Source of the DNA: Crossaster papposus
Lineage: Eukaryota; Echinodermata; Asteroidea; Velatida; Solasteridae
Assembly (NCBI GenBank): GCA_037893245.1
Contig: JBAIAA010000524.1
Coordinates: 930,001 to 994,000 of the forward strand
DNA length: 64,000 bases
Reading direction: 5' to 3'
Positions 11,201 through 23,300 of this stretch are shown here, piece by piece. The stretch's first letter is position 1; every line of letters starts with the position of its first letter. Position numbers and translations under genes: made by a program. Below the pieces are notes generated by a model, which was not told where the DNA came from, ran no database searches, and was given only the letters and a program-made list of their open reading frames with translations.

Positions 11201-14200
11201 TTCCTAAATTTGTTTGTCTTGTGTTCAAGATACTCATACCTAATAATAAAAAGAGGCAACGGTCATTCGCAATTGGCTGAATATTTCTGGTATACTGGTG
11301 TTTTTTAATCTGTAAACTTACGTTTGAGTGAACACTCAGCTTTTAATTTTTTTTCTTTTCTTTTTCTCTAACAGGAAAAGGATTTGTTGCTAGCGTTGAG
11401 CATGAATGAAAACGAATACGAAGCTGTAAGTCTTACTTTTTGAGAATTTAACTCTTTATTCCTTAGGACAATATTTGGTGAAGTGTGTACAAACTTTTAG
11501 AAACTCTTCAGATAAAGGCTTATTGAAGGCTTGTTGAAGTAACTGTCACTGTCCCTATTGGGCAGCTCAATAGTTACGCCGTGACACTTTCTTTCAACCC
11601 GAACCGTTTGCCTTTTATCTGCTCATGACAGGAGGGGCAGTTGATCGAGTGTGGTTGCTGCTACGCTGAAGTGACCTTTGAGAAGATGATCCAATGTCTC
11701 GACGGTCACCTCTTCTGCGAGTCGTGCCTTCAGATGTATGCCAAGCAGGCCGTCTACGGACAGGGGAAAGCACACCTGACGTGTATGACCGACGGTTGTG
11801 ATAGCTCGTATCCTAGAGGTAGGGTCAACCCTTCTAACAAGACCAGTTCCCTCCATTATCGGGATCCTTATAACCCAGTTGTGCCCCCTGCACCCCTCCC
11901 CATCTCCAGAGGAACCCAGATCAAATTTGCTTGAGCTTTATTTGCATAAGCAAATCGGGAACACACACACCTTTTCCGCTTTGTATTACAACGGTAGTTG
12001 GTCCAAAAATTAACCAACCGAACGATGCTCGCAAGTGTTGGAACGACGTACGCGCCCCTGAATGCTGATTGGCCGCAATTCAAATTTGAGACTTGGCAAG
12101 TTGTGAATTGAAATTGAAATCTTAGAATATTGTTTTCTTGGAATATACGGTTTTCAGAGAGAGAAAACTTCATCAGGATAGTTGTCTAGCACCCGTCTTT
12201 ATATTTTGAGCACTTTTGCTTCTTCAAATGATAAAAATGCACAACTGACAACTGATGTACTGTAGCTTGAACCCCATTTACTGACTCCTGTCTCAGACCA
12301 ATTAGAGAAGGTCCTGACCACCACCGACATGGCCAAGTTCGATGAGCGTGTCCAGGAGGAATCTATCCAATTGGCCAGCATGGAAGGCCTGGTGCGCTGC
12401 CCTCACTGTGATTTCGCTGCTGTCTTGGACCCGGGAGATAAGGTCTTCTCTTGCCAGAACGCTGGATGCTTGAAGGTAAGGCTGAGAGTTCTTGTAGAGG
12501 AACTTGATGATGAAGTAAATCATAGGTGGCTGACAACACATTATAATTAGAGCAAGTATACCTTAAATGGATTACAAGTACATCAACCCTTGATGCCAGA
12601 GAGTGGCTATGGCCGCAATCTGCTAATCTGTCCGGAATGCTGTTGTCAGCTGTGCTACAGTGTAGAACACGGCCTGTGTGACAGCTGCACCCTCAGGTTG
12701 ATTGTGCAGTGCAGCTACTGGACAAAAGCTGCTTCACAGTCATGCACATAATCCGTTGAAGTGAGGAATTGATACCGGTGTGATATTAAAATCAGACTCC
12801 TATGAAAATCTGACTCCTTTTTCCTATTATTTGTTAAACCTTCTCACGCGACCCGTCACTCTCCTTATCTGTTAAATAACAAAAGAATGCCTTTGCGACA
12901 GACTGATGACAGATTGCGATGACTTTTGACTTGGACCCAGATAACTTATGATCCTATGATCTATCACAACATTGATAAGAGTTGACCCTGACTCGAGTAA
13001 GACTTCAAGTTTGGTAGGAGAAATAATCGTGGAACTTATTTTTTCCATTGTTTTCAGGCCAAGCTTGCTTTATCCACCAACAACCATTTCCCAACATCCA
13101 CCAATATCCATCTTGTTCTGAAACATAAATAATAAATTGTCACGTTGTTTTTGTTTTTATTTTATTTTATTTCAGGAAACATGTCGTCACTGTGGAGAGG
13201 ATTGGAAGGACCACTTTGGCAAACGATGCGAAGAAATTGAGAAGAAATCCGAGACTGACATGAGATTATCATAGTAAGATCACCCTCTCTCATATAAGAG
13301 AATACATTTGAGACCAACATGAATTATCTTAGTAAGATCACCCGCTCTCATATAAGAAGAAATACAAGACTTTGTAAGCTGTACAAGTATATAGATAGCT
13401 TTTATATTATTTATTCATTAACTGTTTGTATCTCTCTAACTAACCCCCCCCCCCCCCCCCCAAGCGAGGAGAGGATGTCCCAGGCTCAGATTCGAACCTG
13501 TCACCGATGCAAGACTGGGATTATGAAGGACCAAGGCTGCAATAAGGTACACACAAAACCTAGATCAGATTGGTGCAACCCCTGCGATCTGTACATCTGA
13601 TGAGCCGTCAAATTGAAGTATTGCGGGCGGCTTTAGACAGGGAAAACGAGACAGCTTTTTGAGTATTTTAAATACTTGTTAACCTGAGATTTAGTATTAG
13701 AACTATCGGGGAAACAAATTCATATTTTGTCAATTAGCCTGGCGTTTTGATTTACATAGATACCCATTAGCAGTCCTGTAAATAATGAGTTGTTACAGGA
13801 TTCTGCTGCTAAATACATGATTCTGACGCTAATTACATGATTCTGACGCTAATTACATGATTCTGACGCTAATTACATGATTCTGACGCTAATTACATGA
13901 TTCTGACGCTAATTACATGATTCTGACGCTAATTACATGATTCTGACGCTAATTACATGATTATGACGCTAATTACATGATTATGACGCTAATTACATGA
14001 TTCTGACGCTAATTACATGATTCTGACGCTAATTACATTGTATTGCTCTTCACAAACACACATTTCATAGTTTCAGAGACATGAAAAATGGCCCTTGCTG
14101 AAGTTGGTTGGAAGTTTTGTTTTTAAATTGTTGTACATGTAATACTAACAGTTTCATACATACACCAACTGATTCAGACTACAGTTTAGTGAATTGAAAG

Positions 14201-15483
14201 CCTTGTAATTCGCAATACTCGTGTACTATATTTTCACCAGTAATATCTTATTACAGGGAAGTCTTTCTGCTGATTTTCTTTCTTTTTCCCTGGTTTAGTT
14301 GAGTTTACATTTGCTTTTTGTTTCACTATTTTTCAATCTCGTGCCACAGATGACGTGTCGGTGTGGTGGCAAGATGTGCTACATTTGTCGTACGCCTAAC
14401 ATTGACTACCACCATTTCTGTGGTCATGCACGCAACCCGGGCCAGGCATGTACTGTGTGTGTCAAGTGTTCTCTGTGGACTGACCCTGCGGTAAGTGCCG
14501 TATCACTCGTGCTGGCGTTAGTAATAACTGGTCAAGATTCTAAGGTGTGAACAATTTATTAATTTCGTTGACCCGCAATCCGATCAAGCTTGTTTTTGTT
14601 TTGTGCAACATGCAATAAAGACAATGACTTTGTTATCGGCCACTGCAGCATTTTCCTTGATTATCCCTGCACTGAGCTAGCCAGGTTTTTTTGATTGGCT
14701 GGTTTTAATTTAAAAGATTCGAACCAGCCAGATGACCCTAGTTGGCTCAATGGTGGAGGTCGTGGGTCGGAGTTCAATGGTGGAGGTCAATGGTGGAGGT
14801 CGTGGGTTGGAGCTCCACTCGCGGGATTTTTATTTTTTTTGTCTAATCTCTCAAAACAACACTGAGTAAAAAAAAAAAATTGAAATATGCGACGAAGGGC
14901 AAACAATTATACTAAATTATTGACTTATTTTTCATAATTTGAGGTGTTTTTTGTTGTTTTGTTTTTATTCCTAGGAGGATGATGCACGTGCAGTCAAAGA
15001 GTTGGAGAAGGAGTTACAGGTGGAAAACGAGAAACTGAAGAGAGGTGAGTTCTTGACCAGACCCCGTCTGCCTGTCAATCAAATGGTGTCCGTTGACCAA
15101 TAGGATCGTGACTTTTGGTCAGGTGGTCACGGTAAACTCAGTCTCGTGCATGGAGAGAAGTGGACACAGATGAGAGGTGGGAGGGGCGGGGCTTGTGGCT
15201 AAATCCAGGGGTGCGTTCCACTCGGGCGAACATTGCCAACATTTACCAACTTTTGTGATTAATACGATGCTCTGAAAAACTGTAAAAATATTTAAATAAT
15301 TGGATTTTGTACAATTTTCTTGATGTGGCAGTAAAAAAGGATTTGCGAGGACAATAAACATTTTTTAAATTTTTATTTAGCCTTATCCTTGTATTCTTTC
15401 TCTTTCTTGCAGCCAAAGAGTCCCGAGAACATTTGGGTCCAGGGGAGCTAGCCCCCGAGGCTAAGAAACAACGTGTTGTCTGA
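2232..15483 (+). CDS. RNF216: RNF216/TRIAD3-like RBR E3 ubiquitin ligase (5' end unresolved)
   Basis: Coding exons: 2232-2485, 3034-3949, 4760-6311, 6994-7164, 7630-7725, 8234-8408, 10925-11073, 11375-11425, 11632-11818, 12297-12475, 13176-13273, 13465-13546, 14350-14490, 14975-15044, 15413-15483. All have AG/GT boundaries, and the joined frame stays open for 1396 codons to TGA at 15481. Numbering from the first visible codon: UBA/CUE-like segment (about 5-63, ending LLNPD); long Ser/Thr/Pro/Gln-rich disordered region (86-907) with a tandem 44-aa duplication at 518-603; a second CUE-like segment (908-945, FPEADPAYVL to LLENPNYP); RING1 (1126-1183); IBR (1210-1275); Rcat (1286-1350) with probable catalytic Cys1301 in the motif DQGCNKMTC; short charged tail. 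In the RBR family, ubiquitin is passed from E2 to this cysteine before the substrate. The module order, including the stretch before RING1 and the CSLWTDP motif, matches RNF216. The disordered part is much longer than in the vertebrate protein. The first in-frame ATG (2296) would cut the first UBA-like segment, so an upstream coding exon may be missing. Confidence 0.88.
2510..2662 (+). mobile_element. tRNA-derived SINE
   Basis: Internal RNA polymerase III promoter elements are visible. An A-box-like TGGCCTAGTTG sits at 2516-2526 and a B-box GGTTCGAACCC at 2573-2583, 57 bp apart from start to start. An A-rich tail follows (2633-2662). The spacing and boxes suit a tRNA-headed SINE, in the second intron of the ligase gene. 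A functional tRNA is unlikely because no cloverleaf with a proper acceptor stem is evident. Confidence 0.6.
4151..4590. repeat. 23-bp perfect inverted repeat bounding about 390 bp, beside an inner hairpin
   Basis: The 23 bases at 4151-4173 are the exact reverse complement of 4568-4590. Immediately upstream, 4080-4134 forms another hairpin, whose arms contain CGAGTCTATG and CATAGACTCG. Together they look like a small inverted-repeat element and a neighbour in the third intron. No coding capacity is seen between the arms. Confidence 0.6.
6319..6347. repeat. ATT trinucleotide microsatellite at a splice donor
   Basis: About nine ATT repeats begin seven bases after the donor of the large exon that ends at 6311. 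Confidence 0.85.
6376..6670. mobile_element. dispersed repeat related to 58763-58813
   Basis: The segment begins with a 50-base block (AGGCACTGTAGCTC followed by AAGCCTGAAGAAAC) that recurs at 58763-58813. It continues with a TGACTGGGTTCTTTTACGTGC stretch and a run reading GGACTCGAACTCACGC. I recall similar sequence as common interspersed repeats in marine invertebrates, but could not check this. It lies in the intron after the large exon. Confidence 0.45.
8528..8668. repeat. dispersed 140-bp repeat (second copy at 51748-51888)
   Basis: This block and 51748-51888 share the order: GTGACGAAAAC, then GGAATTCCTC, then GTCGGGT or TCGGGTGTTTCC. They are clearly homologous, with point changes and short gaps. 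Intronic here, intergenic in the second copy. Confidence 0.55.
8705..10650. mobile_element. TTAA-flanked MITE (family B), split by a nested insertion
   Basis: Ends read TTAA-CCAGTTCGCGCC and GCGCGAACTGG-TTAA, giving near-perfect terminal inverted repeats with TTAA outside both. The uninterrupted element is about 240 bp, as in the copy at 16386-16627. Here 1.7 kb of other sequence splits it after 8873. It lies in the RNF216 intron 8409-10924. TTAA target sites are typical of piggyBac-type transposition; assignment to that superfamily is inference. No transposase is encoded. Confidence 0.72.
8874..10569. mobile_element. non-autonomous hAT-like element nested in a MITE
   Basis: The element is bounded by an 8-bp direct duplication CGCTTCGG (8866-8873 and 10570-10577). 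The intact MITE at 16386-16627 shows this octamer only once, so the insertion is resolved exactly. Terminal inverted repeats start CAAGCCTC, and the next bases are also similar. Subterminal CACTTACC-type motifs recur many times at both ends (8899-8960 and 10471-10550), as expected for transposase-binding repeats. An 8-bp target duplication with CA..TG ends is the hAT pattern. The 1696-bp interior has only homopolymer-rich, unconvincing frames, so it cannot encode a transposase. Confidence 0.78.
13257..13370. repeat. tandem duplication across an exon/intron boundary
   Basis: About 57 bases beginning at 13257, covering the last exon bases and the donor ATA|GTAAG at 13274, are repeated with changes at about 13315-13370. 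The repeat includes a second TTAGTAAGATCACC donor-like site inside the 191-nt intron. The frame continues only if the first donor is used (S-Y-EERM). Confidence 0.6.
13801..14038. repeat. 20-bp minisatellite, about 12 copies
   Basis: Twelve head-to-tail copies of TTCTGACGCTAATTACATGA, nearly identical. The first unit is diverged and two units carry TTATGACG. It lies in the intron between the exons ending at 13546 and starting at 14350. There are no spacers, so this is not a CRISPR array. Confidence 0.95.
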
Positions 15484-15879
15484 TGTTGAGCTACGAGCGA
15501 CTCGGTAAACCTTGACTCAGATCGAGGCAAGTGAAAGCACTATCAAAAAAATCCCAACAAAAAACGGTTTTATAATTTTGATAGAAAGTCATCGTTAGTT
15601 TGAAAAAAAAAATTCTATGCAAAGTGATTCATTTCAAATACAAACACACTAATGGACAATTGTGGTTTTACAACAATTCTAGAAATAATCCCATGTTAAA
15701 CTGTGAATATTTGACTGTCGTAATATATTCATGAGGGAGACAAGTGAACATCCCAAAATTAATCTTTATTTTGAAAGAACTTTCTTTCATTTTGTTTTTT
15801 TACTGATCAAAGACTATTATTGATACTGACTGTAGTTATCTAGCGACCTCTAGTTTCTATTGTACATGTAGATGTGTAG

Positions 15880-15885
15880 AATAAA
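15880..15885 (+). terminator. polyadenylation signal for the RNF216-like gene
   Basis: AATAAA lies 397 nt after the stop codon on the coding strand. It is the first canonical hexamer I noticed downstream. Confidence 0.5.
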
Positions 15886-16385
15886 TTATATCTTTATACT
15901 TCAGCATTTATTAAAAGTATTTGTCTAGTCTTGAAAAAAGAAATTTATCTTGGCCTTATTCCCTGAATATTGACGTAGAATTTCCAAATCGAGCAGAACC
16001 GGCCAGCACAGCTTCATATAGAAACAAAGCTGTGCGAGAGATATTCACCAACATTTAGGGAATATGGAAAATGATGTACAAAATAACCGATAGTTAAATT
16101 TCTATGGACTACAATGTACATGTGTTTGAACTGTAAAAAAACTTGCCTTCATTATTTAAACTATCATTTTCTAATTTGTGACTTTCACGCAGTCTTATTA
16201 ACTTCACCTATCTCAGATGGCGAAGGTAATCGTAATTATACTTCTCTGCCTGTCTGTTTGTCTGTCACTCTGTCTTGGTGGGTTGTAGGTCTGCCTAGCT
16301 ATTTAAGGGTTTTTAACAAAACTTGGTGGATAGATAGCTCATGGGTCAAGGATGAAATTTAAAACACTTACAATTATTGTTGTCT

Positions 16386-16627
16386 TTAACCAGTTTGCGC
16401 CGGATGACGTATATAAACGCAAAGTTTTACCCAGATTCAAAACGAATGACGCATAAACACGTCACGAGCAAGGCCGGAAAAGTCTGTCAGCAGCGAGCAA
16501 GGCCGGAAATGCCTGGGTGTGCTTCCCAGCACTATCGGCCTAAACCCGCTTCGGATCGAGTTTCGTTAAAAATTATCCCGCCCCTCGGCCCGGTGATGTT
16601 AAAATAATCCCGGCGCGAACTGGTTAA
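16386..16627. mobile_element. intact TTAA-flanked MITE (family B)
   Basis: A 242-bp element including TTAA at both ends, with terminal inverted repeats starting CCAGTTTGCGCCGG and ending CCGGCGCGAACTGG. It is the reference copy that shows the pre-insertion state of the nested hAT site. A truncated inverted copy lies at 28453-28586 and a single end at 30116-30143. Confidence 0.75.
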
Positions 16628-17689
16628 GACTGGGGAATAGGGTGTTTTTGCGGTTGGGGTGAAGGTTTGCGCTTTTAATACAGAGTGCATTCTTCTAGTT
16701 TGGAACTGTTATAATCAGCTGTTATTCAACTGGTTCGTTGTTGAAGGTTTCAGGAAAGTTAATTTTAAAAGGCATTCAACTCCCAAAATTGGACGTGGTA
16801 TTGTTAAAAAAATGTAAAGGGGAAAAGCAAAACCTTCAATGTATTATTGCGCAATTTCAAAATAACTACAAGGAACTTTATAAAATCACCAAAATCTTGG
16901 ACAACATAAAACTATCAGCACATGATGTGGGCATTACACGTGTAAAGTTGTATAGTGTAAACAAAGATATACATTGTCTAAAACCAAAATGCATAATCTT
17001 TGATTTTGACGGGTTTGATTTGAAGGTTTCCAGCAGTCATTTCTCACCGCATATTTACAGTTAGAAATATTTTCTTGTAAAGGTTTAGCTGTTGAGCATA
17101 TTTCAGTGTTCACAGACAAGTTTTAAAAAATAGTGCCATTTAGTGCCTAACACAGAACCGTAAAATAATGAATGGGCACGAGAACAACTTATAAATATAG
17201 GTTATCCAGTTTGTGAGAAGTTGTCTAAACACAGACAATTAATTTCAAAAAATTGAGTTCAAACCATTGATGCATTTTAAAATAAAAAATAACGGCCCAT
17301 TTTTTTTGTAGAGGTTTGGAAGAAAGTTGCGAAGATTTGAGTTGTGATTGTTACATGTGCGTGGTGGTAGGATCAAACCCAGAGATAGACAATTTGAGCC
17401 CTTCTTTTTACAATTGACTTTACAAGCAATTTGCAAACGTTTTAAGTGTAAGGTCCAACTAAATATTGACCCAAATGTTGGCGCAGAAGCCTTGCTTGTT
17501 TATCTTATGTAATTCATGTTGTCTTGAAGGAGAGTATGTATTCACTGTTGAGTTTTGGAGTGGAGCATGTAAATGGATTGATGTACTAATCTGATGTTGG
17601 TACGTGTACTTAACTATGATCGATTTACCAAAATAAACAGGGTTTCCTCAGAAATCTCAATTGCCCACATTTGTTGTGTTTGTTTAAAA

Positions 17690-18310
17690 TCTCGTAAAAT
17701 ATGGAAGAAAATACTAACCCCTTACAATTTGTATTTTATCCAACAAGGTTTACCCCTTACAACTTGTATTTTTTGGAAAGTCACATTTCAGCCAATTTTA
17801 ATAAGTTAATAATAAGTATGACAAAATGTTATTGAAAATGCAATAAGATAACAGCTCGTGTACTTATTTTCTCCAAAAATTAAATGTTGCCAATTTTTTT
17901 TTAAATGCAAGGCTAACCCCTCACTGTTTTTAATTTCAATACAAATGCACCTTACAACTTTAAAATTTCCCCAAAATGTAATTATATCAAATTTTACTAA
18001 AATTGCAAGGCTAACCCCTTACAACTTTTAATTCTCCAAAAAGTAACATTTTGGCCAATTTTAATGAAATTGCAAGGCTAACCCCTTATATATATATATA
18101 TATACATGCATTTGTTTTTTAAATGTCACATTTTGGCCAAATATAATAAAAATGCAAGACTAACCCCTCATATTTAAAAAAAAATCATCAAAATCAAATT
18201 CTTGGCATTTTAATACAAATGCAAGGCTAACCCCTTACAGCTTTTAATTTCTCCAAAAAGTAACATTTTGGCCAATTTTAATAAAAATGCAAGACTAACC
18301 CCTTACAACA
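17690..18310. repeat. degenerate tandem array around GGCTAACCCCTTACAAC
   Basis: At least eight occurrences of CTAACCCCTTA or close variants (about 17717, 17752, 17913, 18010, 18078, 18163, 18227 and 18294). Between them are related blocks such as CCAAAAAGTAACATTTTGG. Spacing settles near 64-97 bp. A short TA microsatellite interrupts it at 18087-18104. Confidence 0.7.
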
Positions 18311-20383
18311 ATGAGAAATCACACCTCCACCAGAATGTCATATTCAATACATTATCACTTTTTGTTGTAATGAGAAAGTATTTCTTTTTCAAAGGAGGGC
18401 TGTGGACAATAACAATTCAACAATGATATCAGCGGTTCCAAAATAAAAAGTTCCCATTTTATTGGCACACCTTACAATCTGAATGGACAGGGTTTTTGTA
18501 TTACCTTTTATTGAAGTATTAAAGTTATTACAGAATAGAACACAAAACAAACAAAACTGCATCATGGTTTAGTCAATCGTTCACAAATATCTCATTTTAA
18601 GGGTTGTGTGCATTACTTTAAAATGCATTGTTTTGGGGGGAAAAAATGTTTTTTCCCCTAAACAGTTTATACATGAACAAAAGTGAACAACAGTCAAAAT
18701 GTACCTCTACAAATGGGTTAATATATAATGTACAGAACTTTTTACATGTACAGTGTATGATAATTCTACAATGTAAATTTGAATCCAAAACAGCTTCTGT
18801 GGTAAATTCATTTCTGATTTTAAATAACATTCTTAGTCATCCGCAAACGTTTGGTGAAACTGAGGTAAAACTTTCCCTACCCTTACAAACTGTCAATGTC
18901 AAACAAACTACATCTTCCTAAGAAAAAAATCAAATAAAAAATATTTAATCCTTTTTATTCTCTACATTACTAAACTAAATTAGTGAGAGTAAATACAATT
19001 CCCATTCAAAAGACGTGCAAAAATCCATGCAATAAAGCAAAAAATTAAGTTAAGAGTTCACAAATCAACAAATAGGGAATACTTTAAGACATTTTAGTGA
19101 AAGAAATAAACTACAAAAAGAACAGTTTGTAAAACAGCTGTATACATGTCTGCATCAAATTCATTTGTAAGTAAAATTGTACAAGTGTAAGAAAGGTCGA
19201 CACTACAAGAAACACTTGATATATTTTACCAGTGATAGTTTTCTCTCCAAGTGTTTACAAACAATAATTTTACTTACCTCCACGAGTCCCTAATTGCGAG
19301 ATATTTTTAAACGGCCGTTATATGCCATTATATATAATTTTTACATAACAGACAACCCAACACTTGACCAACAAAAATAACGTCACGGAATACAAAAAGG
19401 AAGCCAACCTATGAGTCTGGGCAGGAATTTTTGTCCAGCACAACAATCACTGGTAGATATGTAAACATGCTGCAACAATGTTTTACAACTCTAAGCCACA
19501 AATAGTCAGTCTTTTTTTTGGAAGTGATTTTATATATCCAGTTGGTTTCAGTTAAAACAAGGCATTCAATATATTTTTTTTACAGCATCTCTTTTTCATA
19601 GCTTATTGAAATTACATTTTGCAAGCTCAGCTGGTTAGTGAAAGGCTACAAAATTACAAAAGTAAAATACTTGAGTCGTGTATCTGGGTATAAAGCTATA
19701 TTCCAATTGACATTTTTCTTCCAAGGCCTAACGATAACTTAACGCGACATTCCTTCGTGTAATTTTACCGGGCGTTCCCACTTGGACTTTTGTATCGCGA
19801 CGTAACGTTTCCTTCTCTGTGCAAGACTGGCAAAATGTCACACATTGTGGGCGCTGTGCACAATCACATGTGACCTTGAGACAAAGCAGTTTACGTGTGG
19901 TAGCGTCACTTCTACAGGGCGAGGCTGTTACCATTGGACTTGACAGCGGAAACTTTCCACGACTTCTTTCGGCCTGGTAGTTTTACACCGCCGCCGCCGT
20001 ACGTTGACAGGGACGTTAGTCTACCACGCGTTCCCATTGGATTTAATTTTGTCATTCTACAGAAAAGTCGCGGTACGTTAACCATATTTTATTGTGAAGT
20101 CTGGAATTGCAGATTCCAACTGATATTTTGGTACAGGAAAATACCAAAGTTTGATAACTGGCTTTATAATAAAAGGCACAACATGCTTAACTTATCGTCC
20201 AACAGAACAGGAAATATAACTGGCAAGTGACTCTACAACTACACAAAAACCTCAAAATTATGACAAAACCATTAATCTAGGAAGTTATGTTTAAAGATGA
20301 GAAGACTGAAGAAATTGTTGACGACAGTCTACCGAGGTTGAATCAGTGAGTTAGGTGAGAACTCGAAGAAAACAGAGTGGCAT

Positions 20384-23300
20384 TTATGCTGGTAACGAAA
20401 GCTTCTTGCCTTGCAGAACTGCAATTGGACGAAAGAAAAAAAGAAATGTAACATTTTTAGAAAGGGATATGAGTTGATGTGATTCACTGGCAATGGGCAA
20501 TATTCTGAGGGGTGTTCAAACCACAGAGCTAGATTAAATAATAACATTTCCAGAGCGCTAACTCCTCATCCTTATGCGCCGAGATACTTTAAATTCTTCC
20601 TGTGCGCTGACATTTTCAATTCATTTTGAATTCGTGTTTCTAGAACATAATGAAATTCGAGTGAATTTTTGAAGTGTACTCCAAATGCAACGCGCAAGTA
20701 CAACGTACAAGTACATGTAAGCAAAAACAACGTAAAGTGCGTCACGGCAAAAATCATCTGCAGCGGATACGCGCACGTGTTTGCGCAAAAGCGTATCAGC
20801 TTCGATAACCCACAGATATAGAATGCACATGCAAAATCTTGTTTTCCAAAGGTTTTTACACATTCACGCATCACTTTGTACAGCGAGTTAGCGCTCTAGT
20901 AATTCAATATAGCTCTACGGTTCGAGTTATGACAGCACTTAAATAGATTGGTGAATGGACCATCATTACAGCCTCCGAAATCCCATTTCAATTTCCCCAG
21001 CCTCAACCGACTTGCTTGACGTAAGAGTGGGCTTACTGTGGGCATGACAGGTCCCCGACGTTCCCTGGTACACCCTGGTCCTGCTAAAGGTCCAACTCGA
21101 AGCCAATTTGTTTTTCGGTTTTCGGCACGAGCTCATCTGAAAACAATGACACAGCAACTCCACTGTGTCCATCAATATGTACGGCCACCAAATGTTCTAC
21201 TACTGTACTATACAATTCTACATGTCAGTACATCAATACTGACTGCATAACTAATGGTTCTGAATGTGCACAAACTCAAAGCGTCTTTGAGTGAGTGACA
21301 GGCGTTATTGGCAATGCACCAGAATCTCACTCCTAGTGGCCTCCCAACTCTCTCCCTCTCTAACCTCTGTAATCACAGTCCACGCTGTGGTGCCATGAAG
21401 TGCCAGAGACACTACCTACCTTTTGTGATGTAGAGATAGAAAAAGTCGCAGTAGAGTATCGTCTGAACGCAGCCGGCCACGATGGCGATGAGGTCAAAGA
21501 AACCTTCAGAGTAGTAGCGGTAGACCCAGTTCATGATGTAGAGCGCTCGGTAGGCACCCAGGGCAAAGAGATAGTGGCTGGTGATGGTCTCAGCCTCACC
21601 GGTCTTACTGATCATGAAGAGCTGGGGTAGGATGGCCACGGACTCCAGGTAGATGGAAAAAGTCCACAGGATCTGAACGAGGGGGGGGGGGATGTGTGGA
21701 TGTTAATTCCCTCCATTTCAGACATTGTTTTAACCCTAACCCTCTAGGCTCTCGCACTAGGAAGCATACCAAACCTAACAAACTTCAACAGCTCACACAT
21801 GTTCAGTAATTTTTGGTACACTGTACCTAACAGTACTAAACCTGCCAAACTCCAACAGTTGAAGTTTTATTGACTTGGAACAGTGATAACTGGCCAGTGG
21901 TATTATGTGTTTTAGTGGGGACACACATACAAGGTGTAAGTGTACATACACTTACAGTTGACCAGGAACTGTGCCTTGACAATGTGGGTCACTCACGCAT
22001 AAATGCCTAGTGCATTCTCAAAATTTCTAACATTTTGACAAGTCTCATGCCTTTCTGTCCTGAACCTCACAGAATTCAACAGGGTCTCCCTGGGCCTTTG
22101 GTACTGAGTCAAACAAAGTCTAACAACAAGTTGTTACGGTTTGGTACCAAACCTGCCAAAACCTAGCGAAAGCTGCAGTTGGAGTTTGATGGGTTTGGGG
22201 TAGTTAGGGTTAATGAAAGGCTTTAAATGTCAGTTATATAAAACAAATATTGAGGACGATAAGAATTTAGTATCCTGACGCCACTTCAGCGAATATGTAC
22301 AAAGTCTATAGAGAGTCCAACAAAATGTCTAAGTACTTCCTAACGAAATTGGAAATGTTTCTCAGTTCTAGAATTTTGTCTTTTTAACATTTTTTAATTG
22401 ATTGACCTTCATTTACGCGATATAAAGAAAAAGTGCCGTCAGGTTGCAAAATTTTTTCCTTTAGGACAACCGTCTAAGAAAACCGAGGGTTGGTCCAGAT
22501 TGATACCTACCTCAAGCGGGGTGAAATCGTGATTGACCAGGAAAGCCAACCCACCAACGGGAACCACCAGGAATTCCACCCGGAAGGTATCGTGGTTGCT
22601 GTCGTAAGTGGCCTTGAATTTGATGTAGATGAAGTACACTGTGACGAAGGCAGAGACGATGTAGATCACCTTCATGAAGGTGTTGTACGGCGAGATGAAG
22701 TTGGTGAAGAGATCCAGGTAGCGCGATGTGAAGACCAGGGCAAAGAGAATCTGGCTCTTGCCAGAAATACCTATTGTGAGAAGGAACATAATTTAATATC
22801 TGTACCACCACTTTGTATTTAAAGACATTGTTTTATCCCTAACCCAACAGGATCCAACTATTTTGATATTTCCGCTGGAGCCTGTTGCCGGATTGAACAG
22901 TAAACCCCTTACATTCAGAATCAGAATCTGTGGTGTTGGGGACTGTTTTGTTTTGTAGCAATTTATATGAACGGGTACACAATCTGTGTGCAGCTTTCGG
23001 AAAAGTGCTGGTTTTTTTCAGCATCTATGAATACAAAACTTCAAACAAGTCAGTGTAATAATATTTACTTTACAATACTACTAACCGCCCCCCAAAAAAA
23101 ATTAAAAAAATAAAACAATTAATCAATTTCGAAAACAATTACAAACAAATTTTGGACAACAATTGAACTTTGAAGAAATAAAAACGTGTTTGTTTAAGAA
23201 GTAGGCTAATTTATAGATTGTAAAGAAAATAGTAAAAACACTTAAGTTGACGTCTTGAATCACAGACTATTGGCAATACACAAAATAGAAATATGGTATG

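Larger units (their letters stand above)
15886..20383. other. intergenic interval between the converging RNF216-like and KDELR genes
   Basis: This holds the family B element at 16386-16627, a degenerate array at 17690-18310 and the probable 3' untranslated region of the KDEL receptor. Reverse-strand AATAAA signals occur at 20088-20093 (about 290 nt after its stop), 18951-18956 and 18458-18463. Short open frames here show no recognisable protein similarity. Confidence 0.5.

Noticed and set aside
13801..14038. Regular repeats resembling a CRISPR array
   Set aside because: Units are contiguous without spacers and the genome is eukaryotic; it is a minisatellite.
16738..17064. 108-aa plus-strand open frame
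   Set aside because: Lys/Leu-rich sequence in AT-rich DNA, no family recognised, no promoter or splice context; could be an old repeat remnant.
20025..20041. ERSE-like CCAAT and CGTGG pair near the KDEL receptor 3' end
   Set aside because: Orientation and spacing do not fit CCAAT-N9-CCACG, and the position is downstream of the gene.
19728..20230. Open frames on both strands and a weak direct repeat (19771-19809 with 20030-20084)
   Set aside because: Lies in the probable KDEL receptor 3' untranslated region; similarity is patchy and the proteins are unrecognised.
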